Positions 30,995-38,266 of a DNA stretch of 64,000 nt are shown in pieces. A program made the translations under genes and the position numbers. The notes under the pieces are model-generated. The model had not been told where the DNA came from and did no database searches. It was given only the letters and a program-made list of their open reading frames with translations. Position 1 is the stretch's first letter, and each line of letters opens with the position of its first letter. The stretch lies in the NCBI RefSeq assembly GCF_021559775.1, contig NZ_CP056047.1, forward strand, positions 434,001 to 498,000, given 5' to 3'. The DNA comes from Gillisella vitis. Its GTDB lineage: Bacteria; Pseudomonadota; Alphaproteobacteria; Rhizobiales; Rhizobiaceae.

Positions 30995-31891
30995 TCAGCT
31001 TGATTTGCGCATGGCATCGGCCAGCTTGTCGACATTGTAGCGGAACATTTTCTCATAGGTCGAAGCCGGGCCCTTGGGCTTGGACAGGGCTTCTACGTAA
31101 AGCTCGCCGCCGGATGTGGCGCCGGTTGCCTTGGCGATCTGCTTGACGAGACGGGGATCGTTGGAGTTTTCGAAGAAATAGCTCTTCACATGCTCGGTCT
31201 TGATCTGCTCGATCAACTTGGCGACATCGGCGGCAGAGGCTTCGCTTTCGGTGGAAAGACCGAGCGGCGACAGGAAGCTGATCTTGTATTCGCGGCCGAG
31301 ATACCCGAAGGCGTCGTGGCTGGTCAGGATCTTGCGTTCGGATTCAGGGATAGTGTCAAACTTGGCATGAGCATAGGCGTTCATGTCTTCAAGCTTTTTG
31401 GTATAGGCGCTGGCATTGGCCTTGAAGACTTCGGCATCGGCCGGATCGGCAGCGGTCAGCGCCTTTTCGATATTGGCGACCCAGACCTTCACATTGACAG
31501 GGCTGTTCCACACATGCGGATCGGTTACGGTCTTGCCATCCTCTTCCATGGTGCGGGTGTTGATGCCCTCGGAAGCGACGACTGGCTTGCCCTTGTAGCC
31601 GGAGGCGGTGATCAGCCGGTCCATCCAGCCTTCCAGGCCTTCACCGGACACGAATGTCACATCGGCGGCCTTCAGAGCCTTGGCATTGGCTGGCGACGGC
31701 TCGAATTCATGGGGGTCGCCATCGGGGCCAACCAGGCTGGAGACGGTGACATGATCGCCGCCAACCTGTTTCACCACATCGGCCAGCACAGTGAAGGACG
31801 CGACAACCTTCACTGTTTCGGCAAAGGCCGGTGCGGCGGACAGGGTCATTAACAGCGGCAGGGCTGCGGACAATAACAGTTTACTTTTCAT
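30995..31891 (-). CDS. Zinc/manganese ABC transporter substrate-binding protein
   Basis: This 298-residue cluster A-I (ZnuA/PsaA-like) periplasmic protein has a signal peptide (LSAAPAFAE) and metal-site motifs: PDGDPHEFEPSP (first histidine), TDPHVWNSPVN (second), LTSHDAFGYLGREY (third) and the terminal acidic ligand near ENSNDPRLVKQ. There is no long His-rich loop of the classic ZnuA type. That leaves zinc or manganese open. It is the last gene of the ATPase-permease-binding protein operon, 15 bp after the permease. Confidence 0.88.
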   Translation of the reverse strand: MKSKLLLSAALPLLMTLSAAPAFAETVKVVASFTVLADVVKQVGGDHVTVSSLVGPDGDPHEFEPSPANAKALKAADVTFVSGEGLEGWMDRLITASGYKGKPVVASEGINTRTMEEDGKTVTDPHVWNSPVNVKVWVANIEKALTAADPADAEVFKANASAYTKKLEDMNAYAHAKFDTIPESERKILTSHDAFGYLGREYKISFLSPLGLSTESEASAADVAKLIEQIKTEHVKSYFFENSNDPRLVKQIAKATGATSGGELYVEALSKPKGPASTYEKMFRYNVDKLADAMRKSS

Positions 31892-31906
31892 AGTGATCTC
31901 CTGTGA

Positions 31907-32779
31907 TCAGGCTTTCAGATGGGAACTGGGAAGAAACCGCCGGAAAACACCGGAGGGTGCAAAAAGAATGGACAGGCCGTAAAACAGCGCCGCGACTAGG
32001 ATGATCGTCGGCCCGGAGGCCAGTTCCAGATGGTAGGAGGCGATCAAGCCGAGATAGCTGGCCACGATGCCGCTTGCCGCCGCCACCACCATCATGCCAG
32101 GCAGGCTGCGGCACCAGAGTTGGGCAATGGCGGCAGGAAGCATCATCAACCCCACGGCCATCAACGTGCCGAGCGCCTGGAAACTGGCGACCAGATTAAG
32201 CACGACGAGAAACAGGAACAGGAAATGATAGATCGGTCCACGACCGCCGACGGCCCGCAAGAAGCCCGGATCGAGACATTCAGTGACCAATGGCCGATAG
32301 ATGAGGGCCAGTGCCAGCAGCGAGAAGGAGGCAATGGCACCGATCTGCACCAGCGCATCATTGTCAATGGCCAGGATCGTCCCGAACAAAACATGCAGAA
32401 GATCGATATTGGAACCGCGTAGCGACACGATCAGCACGCCAAGCGCCAGGGATGTCAGGTAGAAACTGGCAAAGCTGGCATCCTCCTGCAACACGGTGGA
32501 GCGGGTAACGAAGCCCGACAGCAGCGCCACGGAGAGACCGGCCACCAGCCCGCCCAACCCCATGGCGGTTAGCGACAGGGACCCGGCAATCAGGTAGCCG
32601 ATCGCAGCTCCGGGCAGCACCGCATGGCTCATGGCATCGCCAACCAGGCTCATGCGCCGCAGCATCAGGAATACCCCGATTGGGCCGGAGCCGAGGCCGA
32701 GGCAAAGCGAAGCGACCAGCGCCCGGCGCATGAAGCCGTAATCGGCAAACGGCGCGATTAGCAGATCGTAGGCGGTCAT
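31907..32779 (-). CDS. Zinc/manganese ABC transporter permease
   Basis: This 290-residue ABC-3 family permease has about eight hydrophobic helices and an early MRRALVASLCLGLGSGPIGV segment, then MSLVGDAMSHAVLPGAAIG, the conserved coupling/ion-path region of the family (DAMSHAVLPG). The start at 32779 overlaps the ATPase stop (ATGA), which decides it over a longer frame. It transports Zn2+ or Mn2+ together with the neighbouring ATPase and binding protein. Confidence 0.9.
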   Translation of the reverse strand: MTAYDLLIAPFADYGFMRRALVASLCLGLGSGPIGVFLMLRRMSLVGDAMSHAVLPGAAIGYLIAGSLSLTAMGLGGLVAGLSVALLSGFVTRSTVLQEDASFASFYLTSLALGVLIVSLRGSNIDLLHVLFGTILAIDNDALVQIGAIASFSLLALALIYRPLVTECLDPGFLRAVGGRGPIYHFLFLFLVVLNLVASFQALGTLMAVGLMMLPAAIAQLWCRSLPGMMVVAAASGIVASYLGLIASYHLELASGPTIILVAALFYGLSILFAPSGVFRRFLPSSHLKA

Positions 32780-33540
32780 GCGGCGGGCCTTGATGTTTTC
32801 TGGTCTGCCGGGCGGCAGACTTCGGCATCCTCGTCCCAGCGCTCGGCCATGGCGCGGGCCTTGAGCAGATTGGCAGACGACAGGGCATCCTGGGTCGGAC
32901 CCCAACTGACCAGTTCGCGGGCCAGCAGCAGGGTCTGGGGGAAATGGCTGCGCACCTGGTCGAAATCATGCAGGACCGCAACCACCGTGCGGCCATCGCC
33001 GTGCCAGCCGCGGATAATGTCAATCAGGTCGCGGGTGGTGCGAGCATCGATGGCGGTGAAAGGCTCGTCCAGCAGGATCACCTTGGCATCCTGCAATAAC
33101 AGCCGGGCAAACAGCACCCGCTGGAACTGGCCGGCGGACAGCGCGCCGATATGGCGCTTCTCAAATCCTTCCAGCCCGACCATTGCCAGGGCCTGGCCGG
33201 CTTTATCCATGTCGGATCTGGCGATGCGGCCAAAAGCGCCACTGTTACGCCAGGCGCCGAGCAACACGGTGTCCAATACGCTGATCGGGAACCGGCGATT
33301 GATGTCGGCGGCCTGCGGCAGATAGCCAAAATCTGTGCGTTTCAGGTTATGCTCCACCGTGCCTTCGGCGGGGCGCAATTCGCCAATGATCGCCTTCAGC
33401 AGGGTGGATTTTCCTGCCCCGTTCGGCCCGGCAATCGCCGTCAGGCTGCCGGTCTCGATCACGCCGTTGACGTGATGTACAGCCGGATGCCGGTCATAGG
33501 CGACGGTCAGATTGGTGAGCCGGATCACAGGATTGCTCAT
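32776..33540 (-). CDS. Zinc/manganese ABC transporter ATP-binding protein
   Basis: This 254-residue ATPase has Walker A GPNGAGKST at residues 38-46, a Q-loop in YLPQAADI, signature LSAGQFQRVLFARLLL and Walker B VILLDEPF, then the switch histidine in AVLHDFDQV. It belongs to the metal-uptake subgroup with the ABC-3 permease that follows. The start at 33540 overlaps the stop of a short upstream frame (ATGA). It is preceded by a candidate operator palindrome. Confidence 0.9.
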   Translation of the reverse strand: MSNPVIRLTNLTVAYDRHPAVHHVNGVIETGSLTAIAGPNGAGKSTLLKAIIGELRPAEGTVEHNLKRTDFGYLPQAADINRRFPISVLDTVLLGAWRNSGAFGRIARSDMDKAGQALAMVGLEGFEKRHIGALSAGQFQRVLFARLLLQDAKVILLDEPFTAIDARTTRDLIDIIRGWHGDGRTVVAVLHDFDQVRSHFPQTLLLARELVSWGPTQDALSSANLLKARAMAERWDEDAEVCRPADQKTSRPAA

Positions 33541-33671
33541 GGCAGGGCCACCGCCCATTGGATGGCAAGCCAGGTCAGGCCAATCAGCGCCAAAGCAAAA
33601 CCCAGCCGCATAACGGCGGACCGTGCCAGCAAACTGGGAAAGATGGGATCTTCGTCCTGCAAGGCCCGCAC
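33537..33671 (-). CDS. Candidate 44-residue membrane peptide coupled to the ABC ATPase
   Basis: A short frame whose TGA overlaps the ATPase ATG (ATGA). From GTG at 33671 it encodes VRALQDEDPIFPSLLARSAV, then one hydrophobic helix (MRLGFALALIGLTWLAIQWA) and ends VALP. Overlap coupling, a plausible single helix and the position just after the operator support a real leader gene of the operon. Against it: the ribosome site is weak (CGGA directly ahead of GTG) and no family was recognised. Confidence 0.45.
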   Translation of the reverse strand: MRALQDEDPIFPSLLARSAVMRLGFALALIGLTWLAIQWAVALP

Positions 33672-33689
33672 TCCGATCGTGAATTATAT

Positions 33690-33717
33690 GTAATAACGTT
33701 ACGTGTAACGATATAAC
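33690..33717. promoter_or_regulatory. Candidate metal-regulator (Zur/Mur-like) operator
   Basis: A 28-bp palindrome centred on GTTAC-GT-GTAAC, with 11 of 13 arm positions complementary (ends GTAATA and TATAAC). It lies 19 bp ahead of the 44-codon frame starting the metal ABC operon. AT-rich palindromes with TAAC-type halves are usual for Fur-family regulators; which one binds is not known. Confidence 0.5.
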
Positions 33718-33778
33718 AATAATGGCAAATCGATGGCAAGTGTTCTTCGCGGATTTAGAAGCCTTATCCCAGGCCATC

Positions 33779-34076
33779 TAGAGTCTGTCTGGTCAATCTG
33801 ACATAGTACACGACGCAAACGTTTTTATGTGCCGCTTACCCCCCTCTGCCTTGCCAGGCATCTCCCCCTCAAGGGGGGAGATCGGCAATGAGCACAGACC
33901 GCATACCTTTTTAGCGATTTAATATGCTGAAAATAAAGAGGTTTCTTTAGGTTAAGTAGCTTCCGCGTATCGATCTCCACCCTTGAGGGGGAGATGTCCG
34001 GCAGGACAGAGGGGGGTAGACCAGGAGCAAAACCGTTGCGTCGTTTACTGTATCACTCTGAACCTGACAGACTCTA
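33779..34076. mobile_element. MITE-like element with long inverted repeats
   Basis: The arms are each about 105 bp: GAGTCTGTC at 33781 onward and GACAGACTC ending at 34074 mirror each other, and the similarity continues with ACGACGCAA, TACCCCCCTCTG and CATCTCCCCCTCAAGGG. A TA dinucleotide flanks each end, the duplication expected from IS630/Tc1-mariner-type insertion. The 90-bp centre is AT-rich and non-coding. No transposase is encoded, so it would need help in trans. Confidence 0.65.
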
Positions 34077-34084
34077 AGCTTCAT

Positions 34085-34115
34085 AAAAAACCCCGGAAGC
34101 ATGAGCCTCCGGGGT
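34085..34115 (-). terminator. Terminator of the peroxiredoxin gene
   Basis: ACCCCGGA at 34090-34097 pairs perfectly with TCCGGGGT at 34108-34115 over a 10-base loop. On the minus strand T6 follows. It is 60 bp past the peroxiredoxin stop. Confidence 0.85.
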
Positions 34116-34174
34116 CTTTGTCTTGATGGAACGCTAAAAGACAGCTTTCCAGAAAACCGGTGAAAAGAGAAAGC

Positions 34175-34660
34175 TTACAGCCGTTCCAGCATGGCTTCAG
34201 CCGAGGAAACCGTGGCCTGGCCGGGATTTTCCTCGATATCGAGGCTTTTCACCACGCCATTTTCCACCAGCATGGAATAGCGCTTGGAACGCACGCCGAG
34301 TGCGCCCGCCGACAGGTCCATGTCGAGACCGAGCGCCTTGGAGAAGCTTGCATCCCAATCGGCGAGGAAATGGATCTTGCCCATGCCGCCGCTATGCTGC
34401 GCCCAGGCGCCCATGACATGCCAGTCATTGACGGAGAGGACGGCGATCTCATCGACGCCCTTGGCCAGCAGTGCGTCGCGGTGCTCCAGATAGCCGGGCA
34501 GATGGTTCAGCGTGCAGGTCGGGGTGAAGGCACCGGGTACGGCAAACAGCACGACCTTCTTGTCCTTGAACAGGTCTTCGGTGCTGATCTCGACCGGGCC
34601 GTCGGCGGTTTTTTCCTTGAATGTTGCCGCTGGAACCGTATCGCCAATTGCAATCGTCAT
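34175..34660 (-). CDS. Peroxiredoxin, Prx5/type II family
   Basis: This 161-residue thiol peroxidase reduces hydrogen peroxide and organic peroxides. The peroxidatic cysteine lies in VPGAFTPTCTLNHLPGY (PxxxTxxC active site). Other family features are VNDWHVMGAWAQ and FLADWDASFSKALGLDMDLS. It is cytosolic and probably glutaredoxin- or thioredoxin-dependent. The start at 34660 follows GAGGAGAG. Confidence 0.93.
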   Translation of the reverse strand: MTIAIGDTVPAATFKEKTADGPVEISTEDLFKDKKVVLFAVPGAFTPTCTLNHLPGYLEHRDALLAKGVDEIAVLSVNDWHVMGAWAQHSGGMGKIHFLADWDASFSKALGLDMDLSAGALGVRSKRYSMLVENGVVKSLDIEENPGQATVSSAEAMLERL

Positions 34661-34731
34661 GAAATCTCTCCTCATTGTGCTTGATGTCTCAGTCTGTTCC
34701 AAAAGCGCAGCCCGCCAGCGGCCATTGACTG

Positions 34732-35613
34732 TCAGGGCTGCACTATAGGGCGGGTTGTTGCGAAGGCAAGCGGGGCTTCCATGGTCCGTTTGTTGCCGGC
34801 TGCCACCAGAATGTGCCAGGTCTTGCCGCTCACCGAATAATTGCGCGGAAGCTTCGGCAGGGCGATGCGCAGGGTGCGGCTATTGCCTTTGCTTTGCACC
34901 GCCTTGTATTCGGTAAACAGATAGCCTTCCGGCCCGGTCACCAGAATGCGCGGCTCGTCCTTGGAGCCATCGGGTAGGACCAACGACACGTCGAGGCTGG
35001 AGAGATCGTGGGCCATCTCGAAGTCCGAGACGTAAAAATCCTCCGCAGCCGCCGCAGGCAGTTTGGATTTGGCCTTGTCGATCAGCTTAACCTCGCCGAC
35101 ATCAGTGGTTTCCTCGTGGCTGAGATCGATGCTGAGGTCGGCTTGAAACGGAATGCAGATATTGCGGCACATGCCGATGAAGGCCGTTAGCTTGAGGGGG
35201 CTCTGCCAGTCCTCGCCGCTGCTTTTCAGGGTGAAGGGAAACACCACCGCATGGTCATAGCCGACATCGCGCACGCTGCCGATATCCATGCGCTTGGGCA
35301 CCGGAAAGCTCAGCGGCGAGGGCGTGACCTTCGCCTCCGGCGCGGCGGTCAGTTGCGGAGGGATTCCGCTGTCGCCGGGCTCGCGCCAATAGGTGAACCA
35401 GCCGTCATTCGGCTCGATCTGCAGGCCTGCCTGCCGGGTTCCATCCGGAGCCGGTGGCAGCACGATCACCCGCATCCGGCCCCCATCGCTGGTTGCCCAG
35501 TCGGAGGTGGCGGCGCAGGCATCGCCAAGAGGTGTCAGCGCCAGGAGACCCGCAAAGAGCAGGCCGGGTAGCGCAGGAAAAACCGGACGGTTGGAAAACA
35601 AAGGAAGGATCAT
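34732..35613 (-). CDS. Secreted DsbD N-terminal-domain (DsbD-alpha-like) protein
   Basis: This 293-residue protein has a signal peptide (MILPLFSNRPVFPALPGLLF, cleavage near DACAATSD) and a periplasmic immunoglobulin-like domain: WFTYWREPGDSGIPPQL, VFPFTLKSSGEDW and the cysteine motif FIGMCRNICIPFQADLS. That is the DsbD/ScsB N-terminal domain, which passes reducing equivalents to periplasmic partners. No membrane transporter part of DsbD is attached or adjacent, so its electron donor must be elsewhere. Start chosen at the signal peptide, after GGAAGGA. Confidence 0.8.
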   Translation of the reverse strand: MILPLFSNRPVFPALPGLLFAGLLALTPLGDACAATSDWATSDGGRMRVIVLPPAPDGTRQAGLQIEPNDGWFTYWREPGDSGIPPQLTAAPEAKVTPSPLSFPVPKRMDIGSVRDVGYDHAVVFPFTLKSSGEDWQSPLKLTAFIGMCRNICIPFQADLSIDLSHEETTDVGEVKLIDKAKSKLPAAAAEDFYVSDFEMAHDLSSLDVSLVLPDGSKDEPRILVTGPEGYLFTEYKAVQSKGNSRTLRIALPKLPRNYSVSGKTWHILVAAGNKRTMEAPLAFATTRPIVQP

Positions 35614-35755
35614 GCGGCTATTTAGACCAGCCCTATCACCGCTGCCAATCACGCTTTTTACGGTTTTATCATTTTCGGTTGATTGATGCGCAACTATGCC
35701 CCATCTTGAAGACCATGGCTTAAGGATATGACTTGCGCCAGAAGCAGATATGAAA

Positions 35756-35796
35756 TGCCGGGCGGCGCTTGGCGGATGCGAGGGGAATGCCCGGCA
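35756..35796. repeat. 8-bp inverted repeat upstream of yqgE
   Basis: TGCCGGGC and GCCCGGCA are separated by 25 bases, in the 241-bp gap between the divergent DsbD-like and yqgE genes. It may be a hairpin in the yqgE leader or an operator. No function is evident. Confidence 0.4.
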
Positions 35797-35854
35797 CGAC
35801 GGCGTATGATGTTCTTTTCCGATAGATCGGCGTTCCGAACAAACCGGAGGCAGC

Positions 35855-36460
35855 ATGGCTTTTTCCACTTTGAAGTCCGATCGTGAACGTGGGTTTCTCG
35901 ACGGCCATTTCCTGATCGCCATGCCCGGCATGGCGGACGGCAATTTTACCCGCAGTGTGGTCTATGTCTGCGCCCATACGACGGCTGGCGCCATGGGCTT
36001 CATCATCAACCGCACCCAGCCGGTCAAATTCGCCGATATCCTGCTGCATCTCGACCTGATCGACCAGAACGATGCGATCATGCTGCCGGATCATGCCCGC
36101 AACTTCCCCATTCAATGCGGCGGGCCGGTGGAAACCGGCCGTGGCTTTGTGCTGCATTCCGACGATTACCTGAGCGACAGCAGCATTCCGGTCAGCGACG
36201 ATATTTCCCTGACCGCGACGCTCGACATCGTCCGCGCCATTTCCGATGGACGCGGCCCGGCGCGCGCCACGATGCTGCTTGGCTATGCAGGCTGGGGGCC
36301 GGGCCAGTTGGAGGCGGAAATCGCCAATAATGGCTGGCTGAACTGCCCGGCCTCAGAAGACCTGATCTTCGATCCGGTCCTCGACAACAAATATGACCGG
36401 GCGCTGGCCCTGATCGGCATCAGCCCCGCCACCCTGTCGGCAGAGGCTGGCCACGCCTGA
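35855..36460 (+). CDS. YqgE/AlgH family protein
   Basis: This 201-residue cytosolic protein has the YqgE pattern: [23 protein letters not shown] at the N-terminus, [27 protein letters not shown] and [16 protein letters not shown]. The family is conserved in proteobacteria but its function is unsettled; AlgH was first described as a regulator of alginate. The start follows CGGAGGCAGC. Its stop directly abuts the stop of the convergent EamA gene. Confidence 0.9.
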   Translation: MAFSTLKSDRERGFLDGHFLIAMPGMADGNFTRSVVYVCAHTTAGAMGFIINRTQPVKFADILLHLDLIDQNDAIMLPDHARNFPIQCGGPVETGRGFVLHSDDYLSDSSIPVSDDISLTATLDIVRAISDGRGPARATMLLGYAGWGPGQLEAEIANNGWLNCPASEDLIFDPVLDNKYDRALALIGISPATLSAEAGHA

Positions 36461-37393
36461 TCAAGGCTGTTGAGGTTTGCGTCGCAGCGGGCGAAGGATG
36501 CGGGGTAGCTTGAGCGAAGCGGGCAGGGTCATGACGATGACACCGGCCACGACCAGGACGAGACCGGCGAGCACGGTCGGGCTATAGCGCTCCCCAAGAA
36601 AAATCGCGCCGATGCCGACCCCGATCGGCACCCGCAGATAGGCCTGGGATGTGGTGGCGACCGAGCCCAGCGTGTGGACAAGCCGGAAATAGATCACAAA
36701 AGCCAGTGCGGTGGAAAACACCGAGAGCGCCAGCAGGGCCGCTAGCGAAGAGGCGGAGACCGCCAGCGTCCAGGGCTTGTCCACGACCAGACTGAGCGGA
36801 ATGAGCATGGCCGCCCCACATAAAAGCGAGCCGGTGGCAGGCATCATTGGATCTAGTCCCTTAAAATTCCGTCCGAAAATCGCGGCCATCGCATAGCAGA
36901 CCGATGCCAGGATGACGGCGCATTGCGCGAGGAGATCGGTTCCGGCGGAATGAAAGGCGTTGAAGCCGACGATCAGGCAGGTGCCGGAAATCCCCAGCAA
37001 GACGCCAAGCAGTTTGGGCAGGCCGACGTGTTCATGCCGGGTGAAGGCGACAGTGATCAGGAAGGTGAAGATCGGCGTCAGAGCATTGAGGATCACCGCT
37101 AGCCCTGCCTCGACATGCAGTTCCGCCCAGGCAATCAGGGTGAAGGGCAGGGCGCTGTTGAGGCAGGACTGGATGAAGAACCGCCGCCAGGTGGCGCTGT
37201 CGCGGGGCAGTGTCATGCCGCGCATCCACAGAATGGCAAGCAACAACCCGCCGGCCAGCAGGGTGCGGGCGGCAATCAGCGTGATCGGTGGAATGGTCTC
37301 CACCCCGATGCGGATGAAACTATAGGCAGCGCCCCAAACTGTTGCCAAAGCCAAAAGCAGGGCAAGTTCTTTCAAAAGGACCGGTTTTTCCAT
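36461..37393 (-). CDS. EamA/DMT family exporter
   Basis: This 310-residue inner-membrane protein has ten helices in two EamA repeats (ATVWGAAYSFIRIGVETIPP at the start of the first; SVCYAMAAIFGRNFKGLDP in the second). It probably exports a metabolite such as an amino acid. It diverges from an ArsR-type regulator with about 125 bp between starts and a candidate operator there, so it is the likely target. Confidence 0.85.
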   Translation of the reverse strand: MEKPVLLKELALLLALATVWGAAYSFIRIGVETIPPITLIAARTLLAGGLLLAILWMRGMTLPRDSATWRRFFIQSCLNSALPFTLIAWAELHVEAGLAVILNALTPIFTFLITVAFTRHEHVGLPKLLGVLLGISGTCLIVGFNAFHSAGTDLLAQCAVILASVCYAMAAIFGRNFKGLDPMMPATGSLLCGAAMLIPLSLVVDKPWTLAVSASSLAALLALSVFSTALAFVIYFRLVHTLGSVATTSQAYLRVPIGVGIGAIFLGERYSPTVLAGLVLVVAGVIVMTLPASLKLPRILRPLRRKPQQP

Positions 37394-37450
37394 GGACTAT
37401 CACTTTCTGTCGGGATGGTTTGATGCGCCTTGGTAGCCCAGTCGCTGGCG

Positions 37451-37480
37451 GCAATGCTTCGGCCATAACCGAAGTGTTGC
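37451..37480. promoter_or_regulatory. Candidate ArsR-type operator between EamA and regulator genes
   Basis: A palindrome GCAA-nn-CTTCGG-n6-CCGAAG-nn-TTGC spans 30 bp. It lies 58 bp from the EamA start and 39 bp before the regulator start. The core CTTCGG/CCGAAG pairs are perfect. Such a site would allow the regulator to control both genes. Confidence 0.5.
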
Positions 37481-37518
37481 ATGATGACAGGCCGTCTTCA
37501 GCGGCCTATAGTGAGGCC

Positions 37519-38226
37519 ATGTCGAACATCGCGTCTGGAAACATGCTGGCTGAAATTGCCGCCCTGATGGGGGACCCGGCCCGCGCCAATATGCTGATCG
37601 CCCTGATGGGCGGGCAGGCGTTGACTGCGGGCGAGTTGGCGCTGCATGGTGGCGTCAGCGCCCAGACCGCCAGTGGCCATCTGGCCAGAATGGTGGAGGG
37701 CCGTCTGCTATCGGTCGAAAAACAGGGCCGTCACCGCTATTACCGTTTGGCGGGACGCGCTGTCGCTGCGGCGATGGAAACGCTGATGTCGCTTGCCGCC
37801 GATGGGCCACGGCGCCTGCATCCGGTCGGCCCTAAGGACTTGGCGCTACGCTCGGCGCGCAGCTGTTACGATCACATCGCCGGTCGTCTCGGCGTGGCGC
37901 TGGCCGATGGCTTGCAGACCAAGGCCTATATCGAGCTGGGGGAGGAGGCTGTGACGCTGACGCCACCCGGCCAGCAATTTTTCTGTGATTTCGGCATCGA
38001 TCTTTCCCCGACCACACCCCGCGGACGACCGTTCTGCCGCACCTGTCTCGACTGGAGCGAGCGGCGCCCGCATCTGGCCGGACGGCTGGGCGCGGCCTTG
38101 CTGGACAGAATGCTGGAACTGGGCTGGGTGGCGCGCCAGCCGCAGGGCAGGGCGCTGCGGATCACGCAGGCCGGACAGCAGGGCTTTCGGGCGCAATTCG
38201 GGGTTACGGAAGACTGGATGGCGTGA
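37519..38226 (+). CDS. ArsR family winged-helix regulator
   Basis: This 235-residue protein has an N-terminal ArsR-type winged helix (LAEIAALMGDPARANMLIAL, ALTAGELALHGGVSAQTASG recognition helix, EKQGRHRYYRL wing) and a C-terminal extension of about 130 residues with two cysteines (PFCRTCLDWSERRPHL) that could sense a metal or thiol-reactive ligand. The ATG at 37519 follows GTGAGG; longer upstream starts exist. It is divergent from the EamA exporter, which it likely controls. Confidence 0.82.
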   Translation: MSNIASGNMLAEIAALMGDPARANMLIALMGGQALTAGELALHGGVSAQTASGHLARMVEGRLLSVEKQGRHRYYRLAGRAVAAAMETLMSLAADGPRRLHPVGPKDLALRSARSCYDHIAGRLGVALADGLQTKAYIELGEEAVTLTPPGQQFFCDFGIDLSPTTPRGRPFCRTCLDWSERRPHLAGRLGAALLDRMLELGWVARQPQGRALRITQAGQQGFRAQFGVTEDWMA

Positions 38227-38266
38227 AGAAGACCGGGGCCTGGAACAGCCCCGCCCACCGGTATGA

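Larger units (their letters stand above)
33672..34174. other. 503-bp intergenic region holding operator, MITE-like element and terminator
   Basis: Between the metal-uptake operon and the peroxiredoxin gene are, in order, a 28-bp palindrome (33690-33717), a large inverted-repeat element (33779-34076) and the peroxiredoxin terminator (34085-34115). No protein-coding frame was seen in it. Confidence 0.7.
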
